From the NCBI GenBank assembly GCA_030704615.1, contig CM060732.1, forward strand, positions 4,280,001-4,344,000: a stretch of 64,000 nucleotides of DNA, written 5' to 3'. A model generated the notes under the pieces. It was not told the origin of the DNA. It did not search any database and worked only from the letters and a program-made list of their open reading frames with translations. The position numbers and the translations under genes were made by a program. The stretch is from Takakia lepidozioides (taxonomy: Eukaryota; Streptophyta; Takakiopsida; Takakiales; Takakiaceae). Below are positions 34,708-45,824 of this stretch, one piece after another; the stretch's first letter is position 1, and each line of letters begins with the position of its first letter.

Positions 34708-36141
34708 GTGGTTCCCACCAAGAAACAAGAACAAGAAATAAGAAGTGTTATGAGCGGAAGAGTCGGAGTAGCTCTGAATAGCCAAGCTCTCGACGGAAGG
34801 GGCAATCAAAGCACTAGCCTGGTAGCTATGGCAGATGTAACCGATTACACACTCGCTTTACTTCTCACGCAGTGGCGCAAGGACGGACGCATTGAGAGTA
34901 TATTTTCTCTCACTCGTTACTTGCAAGCCCCACAGGCTTACACGCACTTACCTGTTCCATTTTGTGCCAACCATACCTTCATGCTCTGTGCCCTGCAAGC
35001 TTTCCTTCAGCTCTTTCAAACAAAGCCTTTCTGTTTGTCTAGAATGAAGAGAGTGAGGGGAATGGAGGATTTCAGGGTGAAGAGCACCACGATACTGCAG
35101 AAGCAAACAATTGCAGCACCGCAGGCAGTACAACTGCTAAGGGAGTTGCGATTGGAGGGGCTGCTACACAAGGACTGGTCCTTGCATCATCGGCAGTTCA
35201 TGATACAATTTCTTCAGAACTTTGAGCCTCGGACGGGAGTTACTCAGGTGAGGGGAGTAGATATAGAAATTACTCCCCAGTACCTGCAGCAATTGTTTGA
35301 TTTGCCATCAGGACATGTGGATGTGGATGAGCACAGGGCAAGATTGCAAATAGGGAATTTGTTCCAAGAAGGGAGTTTCTTTAAAACTCAAGGTTACGCT
35401 TGTACCAAAGCCGAGTACCCAGGGCTTAGGGAAGTTGGCCAAATATTGAACGTTTTGTTTGCCATGAAACAAAACTAACAGAATTTGAGCAGGTCATTCA
35501 CAGAGGAGATCCTGAAGGCTTTGAGGGGAGAGGATGTCGCTTGGGCGGAGTTAATGTACAATGGACTGGTGGACGAGATGAAGAGGTTACAGGGCACTGC
35601 TCCTAAGTCTCCGATCATTGTGTCTGGTCCAGTCATTGCCCAAATAATTCTTGATTCTTGCATACTTGATACTCAGGAACGTAAGGAGATGGGAGTGTTT
35701 GAGGCAGAAACCACTACAATTGAAGAGCAGGGCTCTTCACACAGTGAGGGTGGACTGGCAAGGCAACACCAATCTAAGAGACAGAGGCGGGGTATGACTG
35801 TAGTGGCGGATCCACTGGCTTCACGGAAACCGCACGATAATGTTTCCAAAGCTCTTGTGGAGGATGGGGCACAACAGCACAGAGAGCTGTTATTATTGGA
35901 AGCACGGCCTTCAGAGAGAGAAGAGGAAGTCACTTCGATACCACAGCCAATACAACCAATTGACTCGGATGTTTTGGAGGTTCCACAGTTACTACATGTT
36001 GTGACTTCACCCCCAATTGCTCTGGAAGGAGAAAGGTTGGACATTCCCACTACAGAGCAGGTTGTGGCCGAAATTGAGAAGGGTGACCTTCTCTATGAAA
36101 ACTCTGGCTTGGTAAGGGAATCAGTGATTCCAGAGGTGTAG
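34708..36141 (+). pseudogene. retroelement additional ORF (Gag-like or plant transposon protein domain)
   Basis: One long frame, broken by TAA at 35,476-35,478 and TAG at 36,139-36,141, continues to about 36,290. A candidate ATG is at 34,750. The first half has WRKDGRIESIFSLTRYL, LPVPFCANHTFMLCALQAF and then GVDIEITPQYLQQLFDLPSG, the pattern of the N-terminal domain seen in plant gypsy-associated ORFs (a hydrophobic strand followed by a small helix and LFxLP). The second half is acidic and Ser/Glu-rich (HQSKRQRRG nuclear-signal-like stretch at about 35,780). It may belong to the same gypsy lineage as the RT fragment that follows, since Tat-type elements carry extra ORFs. Function unknown. Confidence 0.45.
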
Positions 36142-36285
36142 CGGTTGTCTAGGGAAAACCCTGCTGTGCATGTAATACCCACACCCGTGACGGAGGTACC
36201 AGGGGTAGAATATCAAGACACTGCAGCACCTGTGGCGGATGAGGTGGTTCAGGAAGAAAATCTGGTGGGGCAATGGCCTGAATGG

Positions 36286-36527
36286 TTGGCAAGAGTTTGT
36301 TCATCAAATACAGAGATGTATTTGCTTGGAGCTACGAGGATCTTAAAGGGATACCACCTGAGATCTGTCATCATAAGATTGAACTGGAACCAAGGTCAGT
36401 ACCAATCAAACAGGCAAGGTACAGAATGAATCCCAACTATGCACAGAAGGTTGGAGAAGAGATCAAGAAGTTGGCTGAGGCTAAGTTTATATACCCGATA
36501 GAGTATACAACTTGGTTGTCACCCATT
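36286..36527 (+). pseudogene. second gypsy RT fragment
   Basis: About 240 bp nearly identical to 31,575-31,816, encoding FIKYRDVFAWSYEDLKGIP to TTWLSPI. It is joined abruptly to the additional ORF on its left (in a different frame) and is cut on its right by the end of MULE copy 2 at 36,537. It shows that a second gypsy copy existed here and that the MULE inserted into its RT. Confidence 0.9.
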
Positions 36528-36536
36528 GGGGGGCTG

Positions 36537-36590
36537 CTATTTCATGAGCGGCATGAGCATGAGCGGAAAAAAAAAAAGCATGAGCAGACC
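36537..36590. repeat. left terminal repeat of MULE copy 2
   Basis: ctatttcatgagcggcatg, further CATGAGCGG units, an A11 run, and gcatgagcag. It is inverse to the terminus at 28,579. The left flank is gypsy RT sequence ending attggggggctg. Confidence 0.65.
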
Positions 36591-36749
36591 ATTGTGAATC
36601 CACGGAAATAGGGTTAGGAGGCACGGAAATAGGGTCATGTGAAGTTGGAATGTGGCACCAGTGGACTTGAAATGCATCATTTTATTGCAAATTTTGTGGC
36701 AAACCACGTCTATACAAGTGTGTTCTAACTGTCATATCCGGAATGGGCA

Positions 36750-38560
36750 CTACTCTCCTACACCCTCCGAGGAACTTGCCCCACCTTCTTCCTCATCCCC
36801 CTCATCCCCCTCATCCTCCGAGCTCTGTGATGCATCAGTTCCACTATGCCTCTCAAAAATCCCATCCTCTCCTTGGGGGACTGTCCACCTCACCTCCTGG
36901 GAATCTTCTGCGTCTTCTCCCCCACTTTCCTCAACAGAATCCAAGACAAATCTACGAGCCCGACGGGCTCTAATAGCTGCTGCCTCCTCCCTCATCTTCA
37001 TTTTCTTGAGGCTTGCCTCGTCTAAAATCTGTTGTACACGACTAGGTTCGGAACACCTCCTAATGGACACCGAAGCAAGTGGGGCAGCATAAGTAGGAAG
37101 GATGTACTTCCTTTTTGGACTAGGCATGAAATCCCCCCTGGCAAAAAAAGACACGTTCCTCCTGCCCATGAACTCCGGTGTAGACGTCCCTCCGGCAGTA
37201 CTTGGCATCCTACAGTAAGAACAAATCCACTTCAAGAATGTCAATACCAGCACAACCAGAAAGGGTTTTTCAATGAAATAAGAGAGCGGAGGGAGGTGCC
37301 TCACAAAATTTGGAGGCAACTTACAATGCCACCACTCACTCATAAACCGGGGGCTCCTCGGCCTCAATCCCAACTTCCTCCCCCTGCTCCTTCTCGGATT
37401 TTTTCCTCATCCTCCAGGATGCCTCTTCCTCTTTCGGCAGACGTTCAGCCGCTGCAAGTTCCGAGTTGTGGAGGGCAGTATCTGGCTCGAAGGCGAACAC
37501 ATGCCTGTCGAACAACGTCCCTGCCCACATTGAAGCACCTGAGGAACAAAGCGGGCGGGTTAATAGCTTGCGGCATGCAATTGCAATCGGGCCAGGGGAC
37601 AAACTGAGCACGTGAAGGCTTACCCGTGCCGCATGTGAGGTCCAGAATCCGCCCTTGGACATCCGAGCACGTCTCCATGAGGGTTTGGATGAAAGCAGGG
37701 CTCCGGGTCCGGCTGTACCGCCACGGTTTGCCTGTCTTTGTGTCCTTCGGCATACTGGAGTGGGGCACATAGTTGTAGAGGACATTGTAGGTTACAGGGT
37801 CCACAGCGGGCATCAACAAGACGACCGTCGTTGCGGAATTTGAACGTAGACCCTCTCTTCACAAAGCAATATGCCTCAAACACCAATGTCTGCACATCCA
37901 GCAAAGAAGGGATCAACCAGGGTCTACTTAACATACACCACAATATGAAGTGAATGCAATAGATTGATAACTTACACTTTGGCCCTCTGTTCGCAACCCC
38001 TGTGTACTGATGCAGAACCATTTTCTTGAGGAGGACGGGGGGTGACACTTTTCGGTGTCCACCTTGCCACCGCATTCTCTGTGGTCTTCCCTCTCGTGGC
38101 AAGGACAACCACACATCCACCCGTCATCCAGAAGCATCCCCACCAGCCCAAAACCCGGCTTTCCAGTGGTCCTCAGTAAACCTGTTCCAGGTGGGCACAC
38201 CATCCAGGCCCTCCAGCCAGCTCCCCATCTGGAATGTCGAGGAGAATCATGTCGCAAGCTCTCTCCACCTCAACCCACCCCGAGTGCTCTTGCAATCTGT
38301 GCTCACAGCCGTGAAGAATTCCATCATGGCTTCAAAACCAGGGGTGTCTTTAGGCTCTGTACTGCCAGCTATCTTCTTGGCTTTCCCCTTCTGCTCCGCC
38401 AGAGAGACTTGCTGTGTGCCACCTTTTTCGCCCTGGCAGCGAGAGCGTCAAGGAAGCTCTCATTGACGCATTGGATGATGGTTGGAGGTTCTAGCTTGGC
38501 CTGTGCGTAAACGTCACCGCCAATAACCGTCGGTAGGCTCGCCACAAATGCCAACTATTA
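36750..38560 (-). pseudogene. N4/N6-type DNA methyltransferase-like region of copy 2
   Basis: Spliced reading gives, in order: QVSLAEQKGKAKKIAG; CDMILLDIPDGELAGGPGW, in the position of motif IV but with DIPD instead of D/N-P-P-Y/F/W; GFGLVGMLLDDGWMCGCP; (intron 37,890-37,975) TLVFEAYCFVKRGSTFKFRN; VTYNVLYNYVPHSSMPKD; TGKPWRYSRTRSPAFI; ILDLTCGTG joined across intron 37,539-37,623 to ASMWAGTLFDRHVFAFEPD. The last is the SAM-binding motif I glycine loop followed by the acidic motif II strand. The order IV then I is that of beta-class amino-methyltransferases. After intron 37,210-37,339 the tail has ILDEASLKKMKMREE and an acidic end with SSEDEGDEGDEEE. The altered motif IV and a frame change at about 37,820 make activity of this copy doubtful. 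Confidence 0.65.
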
Positions 38561-39217
38561 GGCAACGCCCTCAACTGCCAACTTCTGACTTGGGACCCCA
38601 CTCCCAACAGGACCAAACCCGACGACCGGGTTGACTGGGTAGGAGCAACAGCAGTCGCAGGACCTTGAACAAAGTCGTCGTCCGAGTCACTCTCTTGGGT
38701 CCTCCTGAGGCCTCCTCCGATGCCCCGATGGTTTTCCTTCTTTTGGGGTGTTACTTGCACTCACTGTTTCCTTTGTCCATTTGCCTTTGGCCTTACTCTT
38801 CTATGCAAATCCTAATTCTGAAGATTCGCTTTCTGCCAGCAACTCGCAAGCGCTTTTGCCTCTTTTGCAACACGGCATCCAACCTAGCCATCTGTCCCAA
38901 GGTCCCTTACGCAGATGCCTTTTCCATCTGCCTTCTCTGTTCTCGGCAAGCGGAGCTGAGCCAAGTCTGCGTTCGGTCGCAAGAATTCAGCATCCAAGTC
39001 CTTCAATTGCAAAGCTCAATCCGTAAGACAGAAGATGGGTCGCGAGCGAAGCTGGGCGGAAGGTCCACATACCAAGGAATCACGCAAAATGCTCAGATGC
39101 CACTCCTTCACAATATCGTCAGTGTACATGGAATCAGCCCAGGGTTCCTCCATGCCAGGAAGAAATGGTGGCTCGAAAGACAGATGACCTTTCTCCAAAA
39201 GGGAGAACTTGCAGTAC

Positions 39218-40091
39218 CTGCATTCATGAAAAACACAATGAGGTCCCTGAAATGCATATTCGGCACCATTTTCCCAGGTTGGGGCGGATGTGAGTGGGCC
39301 TAGAAATGGAAAAATGGCGCCGAATTTCGGTTTTCGGTGACTGCCACCCTAGGGACTTAGCCAATCTTGGGAGCCCTGAACTGGAAATTCGGCGCCATTT
39401 TTCCCGTTTGGCCCGAAGATGGCTAAGTCCCAGAACCGCAATAGGGCCTAGAACTGGAAAAATGGCGCCGAATTTCCAGTTCAGGGCCAGCCACCCTAGG
39501 GACTTAGCCCGAAAATGGCTAAGTCCCTGAACGGCAATAGGGCCTAGAACTGGAAAAATGGCGAAGAATTTCCAGTTCAGGGCCAGCCACCCTAGGGACT
39601 TAGCCCGAAAATGGCTACGTCCCTGAACGGCAATAGGGCCTAGAACTGGAAAATGGCGCCGAATTTCCACTTCAGGGCCAGCCACCCTAGGGACTTAGCC
39701 CGAAAATGGCTAAGTCCTGAACGGCAATAGGGCCCGGAACTGGAAAATGGCGCCGAATTTCCAGTTCAGGGCCAGCCAGTCTAGGGACTTAGCCCGAAAA
39801 TGGCTAAGTCCCTGAACGGCAATAGGGCCTAGAACTGGAAAATGGCGCCGAATTTCCAGTTCCGGGCCAGCCAGTCTAGGGACTTAGCCCGAAAATGGCC
39901 AAGTCCCTGAACAACAATAGGGCCTAGAACTAGAAAATGGTGCCGAATTTCCAGTTCAGGGCCAGCCAGTCTAGGGACTTAGCCATTTTCGGAGCCCTGA
40001 CTGGAAATTCGGCGCCATTTTCCCTAACACCACATGAGGCCTCTAACATCCTGAAATGCAAGGACTTGAAATAAAGGCAGCGCGTATGTAC
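39218..40091 (-). other. array-bearing intron of the ParB-methyltransferase gene, copy 2
   Basis: Donor cag|gtacat (read on the minus strand, first intron base 40,091) and acceptor gaatgcag|gtactgc (last intron base 39,218). Joining gives CTG TAC AG|G TAC TGC, keeping the frame as in copy 1 (18,123-19,120). Nearly all of its 874 bp is array A2. Confidence 0.75.
39240..40025. repeat. tandem array A2 (about 95-bp period)
   Basis: About seven units containing ctggaaaatggcgccgaatt, tccagttcagggccagcc, ctagggacttagcc and gaaaatggctaagtccctga. Successive gcctagaact landmarks are about 93-96 bp apart, shorter than the 146-bp units of A1 in the orthologous intron. Confidence 0.9.
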
Positions 40092-41352
40092 CTGTACAGA
40101 AGGCGCATTGCTGCTTTGTCCGTGTTCGGCTGGTCGGTGAACTCGTGGCTCCGGCGAGCATCTGCTATCTCCCGAAAGAATAGGTTGGTTTTGTAGAGCA
40201 GAAAGTACCTCGTCACATAGTCACGTAGGCTCTCTGCTGCAGGAGATATCTCCATCTTGAACTGATGTGCTTGTGTGTCCAGCTGCTCTTGCGCATTCGT
40301 CGTCACCTGTGGAGATTCTCCATCAGATCGCTTTCTTGAAAAAAATACAATGAATCCACCCCCTACTAGAGTAGAAGCCCCAAATGAAGCGTGGGGAAGT
40401 ACCTGAAACCACCATGTCATGCGGTTTCATCCACATGTCGAATGTGGGGTCAGAGAGTTTGTCCGGTTTGGGGAAGCTCCACATGTCCCTGGTATTTGGG
40501 AACCATTCCAGATTTGGAGCCACCGGGTCTGTCCAACCACCCAGCATATTCGTAAGCGCCAAACACCACAAAAAGGAGTTGTTGCCACCACAATTTGGTT
40601 AAGAATGTATCACCTTTTCTGTTGCATCCACACAGGATGTGGCTAGATGATGGAGCTTCTCCAATGTCATCGTGGGCTTCAGAGCGCGAGAGTAGTGCTT
40701 CCCCACCTCCACCAGAAAGTCGGCACCAAGGGCGGGATCAGCTATGGCCACGTACTTTACCATCCGCGACTTGTACTTTATGCGGGCCCTCACCTCCGCA
40801 GCTTTGACATACGATTCGAGTGCCGGGAGGGTTGGATTCTTCTCCTCTGACTCCATGTAGAACCTCCGCGCATGTGCCAAATCCTGCTGTATTTTCGTCT
40901 GTCAAGAATGCGCACATAAGATTAGAGATCCTGCTCAACAATTTCTTCTATTGGGGGAGGAGATTAGAAATCACGGTGAAGACCTTTTCTTCTATTGGGG
41001 GAGGAGAGACAGATTAGCTCAACAAAACTGTCAGGAGCTTTACCCGAAATATGTAGTCCACCATGGCGTCGACGCTCAGCCTATACCAGGTTCTGTCTGC
41101 CTTTGCCTCCGACTTGCGCAGGAGGTCGGCACTGAGGGAATTGGCAAACTCTTGCACCCCCTGCTTCCCGACATCCTTCACTCGGAAGAGCATATGGGAC
41201 AAGTTGGTGGCGATGAAGGCATTCTCAGTCACCCTGCAGTGCCACATTTCCATCAAACAATACTGAAATGGGAATTTTCATTATATATGAGGATTCGCAA
41301 TGAAATGACTTCCAAATTCAAAGTCCAAAAGCGAGAGGCGTTGTAACTTACG

Positions 41353-41806
41353 AGTTGATGTCCGCCATTGCAGCTTTGAGAAGACTGCGATTTTTGGGCC
41401 CCGCAACCTTCAGCACAACACACTCCACGGCGAAATGCCAATCGAGGTTGTTGGGGTGAGCTTGGGCAATGTGCTCCATCCATGCCAGGAGGCGATGATT
41501 GCCGTCCCACACGTAGAACATCTTACCGGACAAGTGCTGGAAAAGAGGATCACTAGCAATCGATCTCTCGAACTCCTCATTTCGCGTTTGCCAATGGGGA
41601 CCCCATTTGTCCACCTCATCGGAAGTGTGGGCACGGGAAGCTCCGTGGTCGTTCTCAATGGAAACGTAAAACGCGGCAGACCCCATTCGATATCCATCCC
41701 GGAAAGAGAATTTCAGCTTGTCGATATCGCCTGGGAGGGCAGGTCTCACCACCTGCAATGACACCAAGCGGCAAAGGGGAATTCGAAGCTTGGCCGGGTA
41801 CACCAT
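41353..41806 (-). pseudogene. ParB/sulfiredoxin-like domain, copy 2
   Basis: The segment reads VVRPALPGDIDKLKFSF, RDGYRMGSAAFYVSI, FERSIASDPLFQHLSGKMF, FYVWDGNHRLLAWMEHI, LDWHFAVECVVLKVAG and ends in KAAMADINS before the donor at 41,351. The order is strand, helix with residues for a small-step search (DIDKLKFSF), strand, then the YVxDGNHRLxA motif and a strand of hydrophobic-C-hydrophobic type. This matches the ParB/Srx fold, where G-N/H-R-R/H-R lies in the nucleotide-binding site. In phages and bacteria such domains are often fused to or sit next to N4/N6 methyltransferases. I infer the family from this motif alone. Four copies (20.3-20.8, 41.4-41.8, 48.2-48.7 and 52.0-52.5 kb) keep the DGNHR-type core, with DDNHR in the copy at 48.4 kb. 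Confidence 0.55.
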
Positions 41807-43509
41807 GCCCCCAGCACCCTGCCAATGTTGCTGTGGGTTGCCTCCAACATCTTAGCAGCGGCCAACTTCATATCCACCTCCGACATGACGTCTGCTGCAG
41901 AGGGGTTTTCCGGCAGCCCACCAGGACCGCCAAATCCAGCCTGTATGCTCCGGGTTTGGGGCCTGGGGATGTCCGGGAGGATGTCATCCTGGTCAGAAAG
42001 CTCCCTGTCGTCCTCCTCAACAGGGTCAGCCACCTGCGAAACCACCTCCAGCACTCTCCCCGTCTCTACTGCCCTCTCCCTGGCTTCACCTCGAACTTGC
42101 ACAATCCGTGCTCTTTCTGGTGTTCTTTCCTCTCCTCCACTCTCCACCGTATGGGTAATTGCAGGGGCTGCTCTTGCCGCGATGGTCTAACCGGTGTGTT
42201 GCTGCCTCTTTGTGGTGTCTTGGAGGGATCCACCGTCTCTGTGCGTCCCTCACTTACATGGGAATTTGTTCGTTCGGAACCCCTGGCCTCTTCAGTGGCC
42301 TTTTCTCTTTCCTCCTGGCTAGCCTTGTGTCTTGCCTGTTCTTTTGCCATCTCTTTTGCCCTCTCACGGGCTCTCTGTTTCTTATTAGGACTAGCAGCAA
42401 GGGAGCCCGGATGGACGACCACCTTTGAGGTAGGCGAATTGACACCCTCGCGCGCACTGCGAACTCCCCCCTCCGCAGCCCGTGACGGCTCTTGCGCCGG
42501 GGATTGCACGCGCTTGGCTTTCTTCTTCTTCTTTGCTTGGACGGGCCCTACTGCTTCTGCATCAACAACCTCCATTGCCGGATCTGCTGTTCTCACTTCC
42601 TCACGCCCTTCACCAACCTCCCCAATGCCTATTCTGTCGTACTCTCGCTGTAGGTCCTCCCGTCCACCAACAAAAGGTTGAAGTTTGCCCTCTCGCTCCA
42701 AGGTGGGCGGTTCAAACATGCGATGAGTTGCAGCAGTCGATGATACCACCAGCGTGCCGGGCTCGTCGTCACTCTGTCATTCCCAAAATCGTGAGAACCA
42801 ACATCGGTGCCAAAACCAGCATCGCAACCACCATAGCAACAATTGTGTAACAAAAATGAAAACATAACAAGTTTAGGAAGTATGGAGAGCCATGCAACAA
42901 CAATGAAAACAAATGCAACCATTGCCTGAGAATGACATGCACAAGCAGCCTTCTCCAAAGCTGCCGGATTTGCACACGCATTGCAAACAATCTAAGGTTC
43001 ACTCAACTATCTAAAGTTCACTCATCCAGCGAAGCCAGGATGAAGATGCAAAAACAAAGCGAGGCAACAAAGCGAAAGCAAAAGCGAAATCGAACAAAGC
43101 GAAAGCAGAAGTGGCTTGCCTGAGAGTAGTCGGCTCAGTTGGCGCGGGTTGTGAGCAAGACACTGGAATCTCCTGCTGGAGCTTCAGTTTGGCCATGCGA
43201 GAGATTGGCCGTCGTCCGTAGTACAGAGCTTTCAACTTCCGCCGCGGTCTGGATGTGAGGTCTCTCTCAGGAGAGCCACGCCCTTCAGGCGGCATAAGTC
43301 CCAGCCAAAATGGAAAAAGATCTCCGTTTTTGGGGTACATGCCTCGAATAGCATGTTAAGCCAAGATTAGCATCAGATTTAGGGTACGTATCCAGGAAGC
43401 CATGTGTCGCCAGCCCGAATGAAAACGGACGGCGGTGGACATTTATTGCCCAACTGCGCAATTAAATGTCGGATGAAGCCCTCCATGTCGGATGAAAAAC
43501 GACGGAACT

Positions 43510-45090
43510 CGGCCCGGAATTTCCAACGTAGAGGTAATTCAGAGCGCTGCAGGATGGAAATCCGGCGCCGGATTTCCATCCTGCAGGTAATTCGGAGCGC
43601 AGCAGGATGGAAACTCAGCGCCGAATTTCCATCCTGCAAGGTAGGGCGGCGCGCAAAATTTCCCTCACGCAGGTAATTCAGAAGCAGATGGATGGAAATC
43701 CGGCGCCGAATTTCCATCCGCGCAGGTAGGACGGCGCGCGAAATTTCCCTCACGCATTTAATTCCGAAGCGCATGGATGGAAATCCGGCGCCGGATTTCC
43801 ATCCGCAAGGTTGGTTGGAGAGCGGATGGATGGAAATCCGGCGCCGAATTTCCATCCTGTAGGTAATTCGAATCCCGGATGGATGGAAATCCGGCGCCGA
43901 ATTTCCATCCAGCAGGTAAGTCGGATCGCTGGCGTATGGATATTTGGCGCCGAATTTCCATTCGCCAGGTATTTTGAAGCGCTGAATTACCTTCCTGCAG
44001 GTAATTCTGAGCGTGTCCGATTGATTTTTCGGAGAAAAACAAACTAAACTGTTTGTTTTGTGGCTGAAGTGCACTTGTAGACACGTTTTTCTTGGAATCC
44101 TTGACTGCTAGAGGCAAATCGGAACAGCCTCGGACGGAAATTCGGCGCCGTTTTTCCATTCTGGGAGGTTTTGACGACTTCCTTTGAGGGGGCGGGATGG
44201 TCTCTGTCGGAGAGGTGCCGGCCTCTCCGCCGCTCTGTTGGATATTCGGTGCCGAATTTCCGTCCGGGGGTTGAGATATGACGGCCAGGTGCCGGCATCT
44301 CCCCCCTCCCCGACTGCATTGGAACGGCCCCGGATGGAAATTCGGCGCCGTTTTTCCATCTGAGGAGGTTTTTATGTCGGCCAGTTTTCGGCCTGACCCC
44401 CCGAGACGACTTCATTTGGGGGGGCCCGGATGGAAATTCGGCGCCGAATCTTCATCCAGGGGATGCTCTCTGTTGAACACGTGCCGGCCTCTACGCGCGA
44501 GGCGACTTCATCCGGGCGTCCCCTGTTGGATATTCGGTGCCGAATTTCCGTCCGGGGGTTGAAATGTGACGGCCAGGTGCCGGCCTCTCCCCCCTCCCCG
44601 ACTGCATCCGAACCGCCCGGATGGAAATTCGGTGCCGTTTTTCCATCTGGGGAGGTTTTATGTCGGCCAGTTTTCGGCCTGACCCCCCGACACGACTTCC
44701 TTTGGGGGGGCCCGGATGGAAATTCGGCGCCGAATCTCCATCCAGGGGATGTTCTCTGTCGCACACGCGCCGGCCTCTGCGCCCGAGGCGACTTCATCCG
44801 GGCTTCCCCTGTTGTATATTCGGTGCCGAATTTCCGTCCGGGGGTTGTAATGTGAGGGCCAGATGGATCCTTTGGGGGGATCCGAATGGAAATTCGGCGC
44901 TGAATTTCCATCCGGGGGATGTTCTCTGTCGGACAAGTGCCGGCATCTCTGCCCCAGACGACTTCATCCGTGCGGCCCCTGTTGGATATTGGGTGCCGAA
45001 TTTCCATTCGGGGGTAGTAATGTGACGGCACGGTGCCGGCTTCTCCCCTTCAGCCGACATCATCCGGACGGCCCCCCACTTTCTGACTGC
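43510..45090. repeat. palindromic arrays B2 and C2 in the divergent promoter of copy 2
   Basis: 43,510-44,010 has B-type units. One is a perfect 40-bp palindrome at 43,547-43,586 centred on GGC|GCC (half ctgcaggatggaaatccggc). 44,130-45,060 has C-type units with ttcggcgccgtttttccat, ttttcggcctgacccccc and gcgacttcatccggg. They lie between the minus-strand gene and the transposase ATG, exactly as B1/C1 in copy 1. Confidence 0.9.
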
Positions 45091-45132
45091 ATACCGTTGG
45101 CAGTTATTGCGCAAAGACCAGGCACATCTCCC

Positions 45133-45660
45133 ATGGCGGAAAACCCGAGCGCTACAGTGTACTGCCCTCCTCACGAGCATAGAGCTTCATTTCCGTGCAG
45201 AGGGGACATCTGCCGGGTGATGGAGAAATATCCGTGCGTTCGATACGCCCTGAAACCGGGGTCGGTTTTTTTGGAGGAGGAAAGGAAGGACTCAAACGGC
45301 CTTGTTGACGAGAGTATTGTTGTGCTCCACGATGATTTCGGCGATGGCAGGGAATGGCGAGTTCCACCATCGGACAGCGTCATATACAGGGCTGTTGGGG
45401 ACTTCATTTGCATGCCAAATGCACCTTCTATCTTGGCGCCTTCCACGAAACAATCCGCGAATCAGAGAGTGGCTACCTCAAAGAGAGAAGTCTGCAACAA
45501 AGTAAATCCAGAGCCGAACCCATCCATGAAGACGAGCGAGAACCGGGTTGTTCACAACCTGTCCGACTCAGACGAGGTCATGGAAGTTCCGAGGTCGTCC
45601 TGGAGATCAGGCAAGTCCTCAAACGTTGAGCGTGAACAAGCTGCACAAACTCCTCCTTAG
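45133..45660 (+). pseudogene. MULE transposase copy 2 with 3-kb internal deletion
   Basis: The same ATG and the first 160 or so residues as copy 1 (MAENPSATVYCPPHEH to SSWRSGKSS) with about 5 percent changes, then a jump within SGKSS|NVEREQAAQTPP to the last bases of the copy 1 transposase (gttgagcgtgaac to the final stop region). Relative to copy 1 the deletion removes about 24,784 to 27,833: the zinc finger, the catalytic core, the intron and the SWIM finger. The 3' flank (gattccagaaatcattgatg) continues as in copy 1. This is a classic internally deleted, non-autonomous derivative. Confidence 0.9.
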
Positions 45661-45824
45661 GGATTCCAGAAATCATTGATGGGGCAAAGGGAATCCTCCA
45701 TATGGATATTTTCAATTGCATTTTGCTGTATCAGACTTTTTTTTGCAGTGTAATGAAATGCACCCCAAAACTCCTGGAATGAGGCAATATTCCATTCAAA
45801 CTGAGATCCAACAGAAGCAGAGGC

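Larger units (their letters stand above)
36750..43340 (-). pseudogene. ParB-like / DNA methyltransferase-like fusion gene, copy 2 (fullest copy)
   Basis: From right to left: a basic first exon (43,340-43,130); a Lys/Arg-rich helical segment with KKKKKAKRVQ (about 42,750-42,170); an acidic segment; the ParB-like part (41,806-41,353); exons 41,233-41,044, 40,898-about 40,608, about 40,560-40,408 and about 40,345-40,092; an intron holding array A2 (39,218-40,091); exons from 39,217 (YCKFSLLEKG) through a Lys-rich and acidic linker (38,760-38,600); methyltransferase exons to 37,340; and an acidic C-terminal exon 37,209-36,750. Introns 41,234-41,351, 40,899-41,043, 37,890-37,975, 37,539-37,623 and 37,210-37,339 are GT-AG and keep the frame. 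Frame changes near 42.16, 41.78, 38.28 and 37.82 kb and a few stops suggest decay. The basic stretches suggest nuclear location. Linkage of both parts in one transcript is inferred from shared strand and splice phases. Confidence 0.6.
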
